Of a stretch of DNA of 37,209 bases, positions 24,610-32,254 are shown one piece after another. Each line of letters begins with the position of its first letter. Positions within the stretch are counted from its first letter, which is position 1. The DNA comes from an uncultured Lachnospiraceae bacterium. Lineage in GTDB: Bacteria > Bacillota > Clostridia > Lachnospirales > Lachnospiraceae. Location: contig CAJUCC010000054.1 of assembly GCA_910585205.1 (NCBI GenBank), positions 1 through 37,209 on the forward strand. Direction: 5' to 3'. The notes under the pieces were generated by a model that did no database searches, was not told where the DNA came from, and saw nothing but the letters and a program-made list of their open reading frames with translations. A program made the translations under genes and the position numbers.

Positions 24610-26799
24610 ATGAAAGAGAACAGACCGCTGCTGACCATATCACTGCTCTCGTCAGGGCGCGGAAAGACAATCAAAAAATGTCTGGATTCGATCGTGCCGC
24701 TGATGGAGAAAGTGGACAGTGAGCTGATAATCGTTGACACGGGATGCAATGAAGAGATCAAAAAACTGATGGCAGGGTATACGGATCAGATCGTCCCGTT
24801 TACGTGGTGTGACGATTTTTCCAAGGCGAGGAATGCGGGTCTTGAGAAGGCCAGAGGCCAGTGGTTTTTATATCTGGATGACGATGAATGGTTTATCGAC
24901 ACAAAAGAGATCGAAGATTTTTTCCTCAGCGGGGAATATAAGAAATACAAGTTTGCGAACTACATCCAGCGTAATTACATGGACTATGACCGCCATATCT
25001 TTACAGACACATGGGTATCGCGTCTTGCAAAGCTGGAAAAGAACATCCGCTTTGTGAGCAGCATTCATGAATACCTGCATCCGCTGTACAACCCGTGCAA
25101 GCTTCTGCACTCCATGGTAGAGCATTTCGGATATATCTATGCGAGCAAGGAGGAGGAGCGGCAGCATATCAAGAGGAACATCTCGCTGTTGCAAAAGATG
25201 ATAGAGAGGGAGCCGGATGTAATCCGGTGGTGGATCCATCTGCTGCAGGAATACCGTGCGGCGGAAGAATATCACCAGATGCAGGAACTGTGCCGCAGCG
25301 GTCTGGAACATTTCCGGTTTAAGAACACGGTGGAGATCAACCGTGACAGGGGCGCCTTTTACTGCGGCATGATAGAGGCCGATCTGCTTGCGGCGTATAA
25401 CGAACAGGCGGAAATCGATTTGGAAAAGGCGATGACGGACAAACGCAATAACCAGATGTGCCGGATGCGTCTGAATAACCTGGGAACGGAAATATATTTT
25501 AAAAAAGGCGAATATGCGCGGGTAGTGGAATGCGGCGAAAAGTATCTGGAATACTATAAGCTTCTTGTCGATCAGGAGGAGGAACGCCAGCTTCAGGAGA
25601 CATTCTTTGTTCTGAACGCGTTTGAGCCGTCGGGCCTAAACAGCACATTGTGCTATACCATTCTGGCAGGACTATATCAGGATGACACCCAGCAGTTAAA
25701 GGACCATTTCTGGGATTTCGGATGGGACGGCGTGCTGATGCTTGTGCGGGGATTTATCGGCGAAGTGATCGATGCCATGTCCCGTCTGCCCTATGAGGAT
25801 ACGTTTGTGATAATGGCACAGACGATGGCAAACCGTGAAGGGCTCAATGAGCTGTGGGATAAGCTGCTGGAGTGGGAGCGCAGAGGGGAAAAGAACGAGG
25901 CGGACCGCGAACGCTTTTATGCGCTGGCCCGGATCTTTTCCCAGGTGGAAGCCCAGAACCATTATGTATGGTATCTGCGGATTGTGTATGGGGACCATAC
26001 AGGGGATACAGAAAAGCTGGATGAATGGTATGACAAAATGTTCCATTATGTGGCGGATATTTTCCAGCTGGATGATGTTGTGTTTGACATAGCCGAGCGC
26101 CGTCAGGTGAATCTGGGGGCATTGTTTGAAAAGATTGCCTTTGACCAGTGGGAGCTTGGAGTGGATTCCTTCTTTTCCAACAGTCCGTATGCCAGAATCA
26201 GGAAACGGGCGGGGGCGGTAGAACGAACCATGCGGCCGGACGGGATCAGCGAACGGCTGATGGTACGGTATGATTATTTCTTTATGAAGGCGGCTGAGGC
26301 AGCGGTGGTATATGACTACAGCAGAGAGGACTTTTGTGCGCTGCAGGCATGTCTGCGGGCGTTTTCGGAGAAATGCCTTGGATTCTACGGGCGCTACTTT
26401 AAGGAGAAAGCCTTTGCGGGAGAGATGGAGCTGCTTCCGCCGGGATGCCGTGCGGCGGTATGGTTCCGGCGGCTGTTAGAAGCGCAGGAAGGCGGAGACA
26501 GGAAGCAGATCGGGGAATGCCTTAAGGGCGCTGCGGGAACTTTTAAAGATTTCGAAGGGGCAGTGAAGGCATATACCGCACTGTATGCGGCACAGGAGAA
26601 GGCGAAACTGGAGGCGGGGCCGGAAGTATCGGACGAGATGCGTGCGCTGGCAGACCAGATCAAGGGAAAGATCCGTCAGCTTCTCAGTCAGGGGATGGCT
26701 GCGGAGGCATTCCAGGTATTACAGCAGTTAAAGAGCTTTATTCCCGGTGATCCGGAGACTGTGGAACTGGAGAAGGAAATTACCCTGCGGTTTTCGTGA
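24610..26799 (+). CDS. Family 2 glycosyltransferase with long helical/TPR-like C terminus
   Basis: A 729-residue cytoplasmic protein. The N-terminal GT2 domain (about 5-120) shows the nucleotide-sugar loop (LIIVDTGC, 39-46), FSKARNAGLEKARGQWFLYLDDDEW (70-94) and the metal-binding DDD at 90-92. The remaining 600 residues are predicted helical repeats of TPR style, containing paired helices such as the segment around 200-340. This design, GT2 plus TPR, is common among enzymes that modify flagellins or surface proteins in Clostridia, and the gene sits directly behind flagellin, with its own RBS GGGAGG before 24610. Flagellin as acceptor is inferred from position; the sugar is unknown. Confidence 0.8.
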   Translation: MKENRPLLTISLLSSGRGKTIKKCLDSIVPLMEKVDSELIIVDTGCNEEIKKLMAGYTDQIVPFTWCDDFSKARNAGLEKARGQWFLYLDDDEWFIDTKEIEDFFLSGEYKKYKFANYIQRNYMDYDRHIFTDTWVSRLAKLEKNIRFVSSIHEYLHPLYNPCKLLHSMVEHFGYIYASKEEERQHIKRNISLLQKMIEREPDVIRWWIHLLQEYRAAEEYHQMQELCRSGLEHFRFKNTVEINRDRGAFYCGMIEADLLAAYNEQAEIDLEKAMTDKRNNQMCRMRLNNLGTEIYFKKGEYARVVECGEKYLEYYKLLVDQEEERQLQETFFVLNAFEPSGLNSTLCYTILAGLYQDDTQQLKDHFWDFGWDGVLMLVRGFIGEVIDAMSRLPYEDTFVIMAQTMANREGLNELWDKLLEWERRGEKNEADRERFYALARIFSQVEAQNHYVWYLRIVYGDHTGDTEKLDEWYDKMFHYVADIFQLDDVVFDIAERRQVNLGALFEKIAFDQWELGVDSFFSNSPYARIRKRAGAVERTMRPDGISERLMVRYDYFFMKAAEAAVVYDYSREDFCALQACLRAFSEKCLGFYGRYFKEKAFAGEMELLPPGCRAAVWFRRLLEAQEGGDRKQIGECLKGAAGTFKDFEGAVKAYTALYAAQEKAKLEAGPEVSDEMRALADQIKGKIRQLLSQGMAAEAFQVLQQLKSFIPGDPETVELEKEITLRFS

Positions 26800-26827
26800 T
26801 CGGAAGCGCGGATACAGGGATAACGTT

Positions 26828-27958
26828 ATGACGCAGCGACATTGGAAACAAACATTTATCATAATTTATACGGGACAGGCGTTCTCGCTTTTAGGGTCTG
26901 CGGCCGTACAGTTCTCGGTGATATGGTGGCTGACTGCCCGGACAGAATCCGCGGTCATCCTGACACTCGCAACGGGTATGGTGTTCCTTCCCAATATTCT
27001 CTTCGGTCCTCTTGCCGGGGGCTGGATTGACAAATACAACCGCAGAACGGTTATGATACTTGCCGACGGACTGGTTGCACTTTCCGGTGTCGCTTTGGGG
27101 ATTGCCTTTTTGGTCTGGCAGAGTCCGCCTGTCGCCTTTGTCTTTCTTGTTTTATTTCTGCGGGGTGTGGGAAATGCGTTCCATTCTCCTGCCATGCAGG
27201 CGGCCGTTCCGATGTTTGTTCCTGCAGAAATGTTGGTGAAGGCAGGCGGATGGGGGAATCTGATTGTTTCCCTGTCCACGATGATGGGGCCGGCGCTGGG
27301 TGCAGGGCTTATGTCTGTGCTTTCGATGGCTTCCGTTATGCTGGTTGACATTATCGGCGCCGTTTTAGCGATTTTATGTTTGCTGCAGATAAATATTCCT
27401 GATGTTCCGGGCAGTGGCAAAAAGCAGCACTTGTTTTCCGATATAAAAGAGAGATTTGGGGCGATGAGAGAGAATAAGCCGCTTATGGCGGTTTTCTGGC
27501 CCGTCATTATCGCAAGTGTGCTTTATATGCCGCTGGCTTCCCTGCTTCCGCTGCTTGTACGCAGTTATTATCTTGGCGGTGCAGGGCATAACGCAGTAAT
27601 TGAGTTTATCTTTTCTGCCGGGCTTTTGGCATCGTCTTTGATTATGGGAATATGGGGCGGAATGAAGAAGCGTTTTTGTATGATTTCATCATCCCTCTGT
27701 ATGTTAGGGCTTGCCACATTTTGCAGCGGTATATTTTCGCCGGCCTGTTTCTTTGCCTTTGTGATATGCAGCTTTGTTATGGGAGCGACCGGTACATTTT
27801 TTAATGTACCCCTGATGGCACATATTCAGGAGACGACCGCGCCGGAAATGATGGGAAAGGTTATTTCCCTGCTTACAACGGCAATGATGCTGGCAACGGG
27901 TATTTTCTGTTTCTTCTTAACACGTAAATATGATATACCGTGTGAAGCCGGACGTTAG
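26828..27958 (+). CDS. MFS exporter (MefA/DHA3-like), apparently internally deleted near the C terminus
   Basis: A major facilitator efflux protein of 376 residues; family members usually have 400-420 and 12 helices. Typical features are the start (QTFIIIYTGQAFSLLGSAAVQFSVIWWL split around residues 8-35) and the loop motif GGWIDKYNRRTVMI. The protein reads normally until TTAMMLAT, then jumps to GIFCFFLTRKYD, a segment that normally closes the last helix. About 30-40 residues, roughly helix 11 and part of helix 12, seem missing in frame. The start at 26828 is preferred over an upstream in-frame Met inside the glycosyltransferase gene; its RBS is weak. A terminator stem overlaps the last codons. 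The substrate cannot be told, and function is doubtful. Confidence 0.8.
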   Translation: MTQRHWKQTFIIIYTGQAFSLLGSAAVQFSVIWWLTARTESAVILTLATGMVFLPNILFGPLAGGWIDKYNRRTVMILADGLVALSGVALGIAFLVWQSPPVAFVFLVLFLRGVGNAFHSPAMQAAVPMFVPAEMLVKAGGWGNLIVSLSTMMGPALGAGLMSVLSMASVMLVDIIGAVLAILCLLQINIPDVPGSGKKQHLFSDIKERFGAMRENKPLMAVFWPVIIASVLYMPLASLLPLLVRSYYLGGAGHNAVIEFIFSAGLLASSLIMGIWGGMKKRFCMISSSLCMLGLATFCSGIFSPACFFAFVICSFVMGATGTFFNVPLMAHIQETTAPEMMGKVISLLTTAMMLATGIFCFFLTRKYDIPCEAGR

Positions 27959-27985
27959 TCATAACATCCGGCTTCTTTCTTTCCT
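27944..27985 (+). terminator. Terminator overlapping the MFS stop codon
   Basis: GAAGCCGGA (27944-27952) pairs perfectly with TCCGGCTTC (27967-27975), followed by TTTCTTTCC. The stop codon (27956-27958) lies in the loop, so the last codons of the MFS gene double as the terminator stem. Confidence 0.85.
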
Positions 27986-28038
27986 ATGGTCAGGTGGATA
28001 CAATTTTTATAATAGCCGATACAAAGAAAATCAGGATG

Positions 28039-28047
28039 TGGTATACT
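28039..28047 (+). promoter_or_regulatory. Extended -10 promoter of the acetyltransferase pair
   Basis: TG-G-TATACT (28039-28047) is an extended -10 about 50 bases before the MBOAT gene. No good -35 was seen, which fits extended -10 promoters. A second TATAAT occurs at 28008-28013. Confidence 0.45.
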
Positions 28048-28095
28048 GTATAAAAAATACGGTTTATTTGAAACAGAGATTTACGGGGGATCAGG

Positions 28096-29502
28096 ATGCT
28101 TTTCAGTTCCATGTTTTTTTTATGGCTTTTTTTGCCGTTTGTCTTTTTATTTAATCTATTGTTGAAACCGCGCGGACAGAATTTGTTTTTACTGTTTGCC
28201 AGCCTCTTTTTTTATGCATGGGGCGAGCCGAAGTATGTACTGCTGATGCTTGTCTCGATTTTTATCAACTGGGGATGCGGGCTGCTTTTGCAGGATGCAG
28301 GGCGGCTGCATCTGCATAAAAGAGGGGTCTTGTGGACAGGCATAGTGTTGAATCTGCTGCTGCTCGGGTATTTTAAATATCTGGGGCTGTTTGTCCGTTC
28401 CGTCAACCATTTGCTGCGGGGCGAGGCGTTGACAGTGCCGGAGATCGCGCTTCCCATCGGTATTTCATTTTTTACCTTTCAGGCATTATCCTATGTGATT
28501 GACGTATACCGGGATGAATGTGAAGTTCAGAAAAACCTGTTCTCACTGGCGCTCTATATTTCGTTTTTTCCGCAGTTGATTGCCGGTCCCATCGTAAAAT
28601 ACCGGGATGTCAATGCGCAGATTGCAAAGCGGCAGATTACCTGTGGAAAGGTGATGGAAGGCATCCGGCGCTTTATCTACGGACTGGCGAAAAAGGTGCT
28701 GATTTCCAATGTGCTGGCCCAGAGTGCGGACGCCATTTATGCGCTGGATATGGCGGAGATCACGGGCGGCCTTGCCTGGATGGCGGCGCTGCTCTATACG
28801 TTTCAGATATACTATGATTTTTCCGGTTATTCGGACATGGCGATCGGGCTGGGAAAGATGTTCGGATTTGATTTCCGCGAAAATTTTGATTATCCCTATC
28901 TGAGCCTGTCGGTCCGGGAGTTCTGGCGCCGCTGGCATATATCACTGAGCACATGGTTTCGGGAGTATGTTTATATACCATTGGGCGGAAACCGAAAGGG
29001 AACTGTGCGGACGTATGTGAATCTGGGTATCGTGTTTTTTCTGACAGGCATCTGGCATGGAGCCGGTTATAATTTTATCTTTTGGGGACTGTACCATGGT
29101 GCATTTTCCGTTCTGGAACGGCTTGGGCTGGGGAAGCTGCTCGATCGGCATAAAATAACCGGCTTCATTTACACATTTTTAGCGGTTCATTGTGGTTGGA
29201 TCCTGTTTCGCATTGAAAGTATGCGGCAGATATTGGAGTTTGGGAAACGGATTCTGCTTCCGTGGCGGTACCGGATTTCCCATTACCGTATTCCGGAATT
29301 CGTAACCGGACATACCGTGTTTGTACTGGCTGTGGCCGTTGTCGGTATGGGGGTTATGCAAAAGGCATTATGCGGCACAAAGCTCTGTGCAAAGTGGAAA
29401 AATTCAATACCGGAAATGCTGTATTGCATGCTGCTGCTACTGCTCTGTATTGCTGCACTGGCTGCCAATACGTATAATCCTTTTATTTATTTCCGGTTCT
29501 GA
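28096..29502 (+). CDS. MBOAT O-acyltransferase (AlgI/DltB-like)
   Basis: A 468-residue polytopic membrane protein that passes acyl groups, usually acetyl, across the membrane for polymer O-acetylation. The MBOAT signatures are present: FYAWGEPKY (39-47), PQLIAGPIVKY (159-169), FQIYYDFSGYSDMAIGLGKMFG (236-257 region), FWRRWHISLSTWFREYVYIPLGGNR (276-300 region) and the catalytic histidine H321 in TGIWHGAGYNF. Length is typical of AlgI. It is followed within 13 bases by an AlgJ/AlgX-like partner. No alginate or cellulose synthase is in the window, so the acceptor polymer remains unknown; teichoic acid or exopolysaccharide are possible. Confidence 0.9.
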   Translation: MLFSSMFFLWLFLPFVFLFNLLLKPRGQNLFLLFASLFFYAWGEPKYVLLMLVSIFINWGCGLLLQDAGRLHLHKRGVLWTGIVLNLLLLGYFKYLGLFVRSVNHLLRGEALTVPEIALPIGISFFTFQALSYVIDVYRDECEVQKNLFSLALYISFFPQLIAGPIVKYRDVNAQIAKRQITCGKVMEGIRRFIYGLAKKVLISNVLAQSADAIYALDMAEITGGLAWMAALLYTFQIYYDFSGYSDMAIGLGKMFGFDFRENFDYPYLSLSVREFWRRWHISLSTWFREYVYIPLGGNRKGTVRTYVNLGIVFFLTGIWHGAGYNFIFWGLYHGAFSVLERLGLGKLLDRHKITGFIYTFLAVHCGWILFRIESMRQILEFGKRILLPWRYRISHYRIPEFVTGHTVFVLAVAVVGMGVMQKALCGTKLCAKWKNSIPEMLYCMLLLLLCIAALAANTYNPFIYFRF

Positions 29503-29515
29503 AAGAGGGACGAAG

Positions 29516-30616
29516 ATGAGAGAGAACAGAAACGAAAAAATATGGATCGGTGCATTTTTCCTGATACTCTGCGGTGGACCGCTGTTGTGGGCCATATGGG
29601 GAAAGAACATAGATTATGAAAATTATGAAAATCGGGTGGCAGCCGAAAAACCGTTTTTTTCACCGGCACAGATCGAAATGTTTCCGGAACAGTATGAAGC
29701 GTATTACAATGACCGTTTACCCTGGCGCGATCAGTTGATCCGGCTCAACAGTGCACTGGAATACTACGTGTTCCGGGCGTCATCGAACAGCAATGTAATC
29801 AAAGGGAAAGAGGGGTGGCTGTTTTATAACAGTTATGCGGACGATAACCCCGTGGAGGCCTATAAAGGGATGCGGCTGTTTACCCGGGAAGAGCTGGGGC
29901 AGATTGCCGATAATCTGACGCATACGGCACAGTTGCTGGAGACGCGGGGAACAGAGTTTGTATTGTTCATTGCGCCGAACAAAGAGCGCGTATATGCGGA
30001 ACGGATGCCGGATTATTACGGAGAACCGGCTGCGTGTTATCGCACAAAACAGCTCGTGGAATATCTGCGGGAAAATACCGACATTCGTGTCGTTTATCCG
30101 TATGAAGCGTTGCTGCAGGCAAAAGAGCAGTATCCGTGGCAGCTTTATTACCGCCTTGATACGCATTGGAACTATATCGGGGCATATGTGGGAAGCGCGG
30201 CTCTGGCGCAGGAGCTTGGGGTGACGATGCCGGCGCTGGAGACACTTACCGTCACGGAAACGGAGCCGACGATCTGCGATCTGGCCGATATGATTAATCT
30301 GCGCAGACAGCTCAACAGCGATCCGGATTACGTGATTACCGGATATGACACGTTTCATCTGGTGACAGACCGGCACGATCTGACCGGCTCATATGTGTAT
30401 CACTGTGAGGGAGCCGATGAGCGGAAACTGTTTATGCTGCGGGATTCCTTTGCGGATGCCATGGATGACTTTGTAGCCTCCCGGTTTAACGAGAGCTGCA
30501 TGGTGCATTACAGCAGTTATACGCATGAGCTGGCAGAAGGGGAGAATCCGGATATATTCGTGTATGAAACGGTGGAACGGCGGATTGGGGAATTGCTTCA
30601 TTTCCGAATGAAATAG
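29516..30616 (+). CDS. DHHW/AlgX-AlgJ-like SGNH acetyltransferase partner
   Basis: A 366-residue protein with one N-terminal membrane anchor (about 9-28) and an extracellular domain. The motif RLDTHWNYIGAY (213-224, D215 and H217) and MLRDSFADAM (307-316, with S311) form the Asp-His/Ser catalytic set of the AlgJ/AlgX/DHHW family, related to SGNH hydrolases. The ATG at 29516 has GAGGG eight bases upstream; the open frame continues further up but overlaps the MBOAT gene. Together the pair probably O-acetylates a surface polysaccharide: the MBOAT protein moves the acetyl group across the membrane and this protein transfers it. Polymer identity is unknown. Confidence 0.85.
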   Translation: MRENRNEKIWIGAFFLILCGGPLLWAIWGKNIDYENYENRVAAEKPFFSPAQIEMFPEQYEAYYNDRLPWRDQLIRLNSALEYYVFRASSNSNVIKGKEGWLFYNSYADDNPVEAYKGMRLFTREELGQIADNLTHTAQLLETRGTEFVLFIAPNKERVYAERMPDYYGEPAACYRTKQLVEYLRENTDIRVVYPYEALLQAKEQYPWQLYYRLDTHWNYIGAYVGSAALAQELGVTMPALETLTVTETEPTICDLADMINLRRQLNSDPDYVITGYDTFHLVTDRHDLTGSYVYHCEGADERKLFMLRDSFADAMDDFVASRFNESCMVHYSSYTHELAEGENPDIFVYETVERRIGELLHFRMK

Positions 30617-30642
30617 AACGGAGATAAAAAGGCACAAAAAAA

Positions 30643-30716
<74 letters not shown>

Positions 30717-30760
30717 ATTGGAGTCGGGAACAATATTTTTATTCCCGTTACCGAAATATA

Positions 30761-30769
30761 TGATACAAT
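30761..30769 (+). promoter_or_regulatory. Possible extended -10 promoter of the carbonic anhydrase gene
   Basis: TG-A-TACAAT (30761-30769) forms an extended -10; the -35 region is A/T rich without a clear hexamer. The start codon is 66 bases downstream. Confidence 0.4.
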
Positions 30770-30835
30770 AAAATGCGGCTGATGTCAAAAGAAAATTGCA
30801 AAAAAATAAAAATTTTTGAAAAGGATGTAAAATAT

Positions 30836-31357
30836 ATGCGGGAAGATGTATTTATTGCGGAAGGAGCAGTGTGTCTGGGGGACGTTGCAATCGGCAGAGA
30901 AAGCAGTATCTTTTATCATGCGACGGTCAGGGCAGACAGGGAACGGATTCGGATCGGAGAGATGACGAATATTCAGGACAACTGTGTCGTACATGTGGAC
31001 GAAGGGTTTCCGGTCACGATTGGAGACGGGGTTACGATCGGGCATGGCGCCGTAATCCATGGCTGTACAATCGGAGACAACACGCTGGTGGGCATGGGGG
31101 CAATCATACTGAACGGTGCGGAGATCGGTAAAAACTGTATCGTCGGTGCGGGCGCCCTGATAACACAAAATACGATTGTACCGGACAATACGCTGATGCT
31201 CGGAAGCCCGGCAAAGGCAGTGCGGAAGGTTACGCCGGAGGAAGCGCGGCACAACCGGAAAAATGCGGAAAAATACAGAGATGAGGGAAAACAGCTTAAG
31301 ATTTTATCATTGCATACCGGCACCGAAGATGGTAAAATAATGCCAACTATTTCATAA
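30836..31357 (+). CDS. Gamma-class carbonic anhydrase family protein
   Basis: A 173-residue left-handed beta-helix protein of the YrdA/CaiE/PaaY type. Hexapeptide repeats run from about residue 8 to 140. The zinc ligands are recognisable in VVHVDEG (first His), and GHGAVIHG (two more His), the standard arrangement. The ATG at 30836 has AAGGATG upstream; an in-frame start at 30773 would add 21 residues of non-family sequence. Members hydrate CO2 or are inactive homologs; the catalytic glutamates of archaeal Cam are not evident, so activity is uncertain. Hemerythrin follows 18 bases downstream. Confidence 0.88.
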   Translation: MREDVFIAEGAVCLGDVAIGRESSIFYHATVRADRERIRIGEMTNIQDNCVVHVDEGFPVTIGDGVTIGHGAVIHGCTIGDNTLVGMGAIILNGAEIGKNCIVGAGALITQNTIVPDNTLMLGSPAKAVRKVTPEEARHNRKNAEKYRDEGKQLKILSLHTGTEDGKIMPTIS

Positions 31358-31375
31358 GAAGAAAGGAAGCGTTTT

Positions 31376-31792
31376 ATGGATACGATAAGTTCTGAATATC
31401 TGACCGGTATCGCCGTTTTGGACGAACAGCACAAGCAGCTTTTCCGCTTGACAGATCAGGCGCAGACTTTATTAAAAGATCAGAATATGTTGTACAAATT
31501 CGACGAATTAGAAGACATACTGAAAGGCATCCGCGAGTATACCCTGTCTCATTTTGCCGAGGAAGAGACATACATGAAAAGTGCCGCCTATCCGAAACTG
31601 GAGGAGCATCTGGCGCTTCACCGGAAGTTTATGGAGGATTTGACGCATATTGATGAAGAAGCAGCCCGTGTTTCTCTGGGAACACAGGATTCTATTTTGG
31701 CGGAACTTATGAACTATCTGACCGAGTGGCTCCAGCGTCATATTATGTTAATTGATAAAGCGATGGTAGAGGAAATAGAGGCAGCGAAATAG
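31376..31792 (+). CDS. Bacteriohemerythrin
   Basis: A single-domain, 138-residue oxygen-binding protein with a di-iron centre. All seven ligands are in place: H19, H59, E63, H78, H82, H122 and D127, in the canonical H...HxxxE...HxxxH...HxxxxD spacing. Four helices follow the family fold. It is cytoplasmic. In anaerobes such proteins are thought to bind or deliver oxygen away from sensitive enzymes such as the Fe-S fumarase further on; that link is inference. Its last codons form part of a terminator stem. Confidence 0.94.
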   Translation: MDTISSEYLTGIAVLDEQHKQLFRLTDQAQTLLKDQNMLYKFDELEDILKGIREYTLSHFAEEETYMKSAAYPKLEEHLALHRKFMEDLTHIDEEAARVSLGTQDSILAELMNYLTEWLQRHIMLIDKAMVEEIEAAK

Positions 31793-31806
31793 CTGCTTCT
31801 TTTTCG
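31778..31806 (+). terminator. Terminator overlapping the hemerythrin stop codon
   Basis: GAGGCAGC (31778-31785) pairs with GCTGCTTC (31792-31799), one G-T pair, then TTTTTC. The stop codon at 31790-31792 touches the descending strand. Confidence 0.8.
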
Positions 31807-31843
31807 CACCGGCTTTTTTACAAAAAATCAGGGAGGGAATCAT

Positions 31844-32215
31844 ATGAAATTTACCTTTGCACACAATAACGTTAACGTAACGAATCTGGAGCGGTCGCTG
31901 CAGTTTTATGAGGAAGCGCTCGGATTGACGGTAGCGCGCAAAAAGGAGGCGGCCGACGGCAGCTTTATACTGGCCTTTCTCACAGACGGGGAAACGCCGC
32001 ACCGGCTGGAACTGACATGGCTGCGCGACTGGGAAAAGGACTCCTATAATCTGGGCGACAATGAATTTCATCTTGCGTTTGCGGTGGACGATATGGAAGC
32101 GGCACATGCGAAACACGAGGCAATGGGATGCATCTGTTTTGAAAATGCCAAAATGGGGATATACTTTATTGCAGATCCGGACGGATATTGGATCGAGATT
32201 ATACCTGCCGCATAA
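31844..32215 (+). CDS. VOC-family lactoylglutathione lyase-like protein (glyoxalase I)
   Basis: A 123-residue protein with two beta-alpha-beta-beta-beta units. Four metal ligands fit glyoxalase I: H7, E56, H76 and E118. Length matches the small nickel/cobalt-dependent glyoxalases. Glyoxalase I isomerises the hemithioacetal of methylglyoxal and a thiol. Many Clostridia lack glutathione, so the co-substrate could be another thiol. RBS GGGAGGG stands before 31844. It is a single gene between two terminator/RBS-bounded units. Confidence 0.85.
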   Translation: MKFTFAHNNVNVTNLERSLQFYEEALGLTVARKKEAADGSFILAFLTDGETPHRLELTWLRDWEKDSYNLGDNEFHLAFAVDDMEAAHAKHEAMGCICFENAKMGIYFIADPDGYWIEIIPAA

Positions 32216-32254
32216 AACCGGTTTCCGGCCGTTTGCCCGGAGGGGATAAGAGAC

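Noticed and set aside
26747..26827. Upstream in-frame start for the MFS gene inside the glycosyltransferase gene.
   Set aside because: The extra residues are highly charged and unlike MFS N termini; the Met at 26828 begins the normal first helix.
30727..30748. GGGAA/TTCCC inverted repeat between tRNA-Pro and the carbonic anhydrase gene, as a terminator or operator.
   Set aside because: Short stem, long A/T loop and no T tract; left as unexplained local symmetry.
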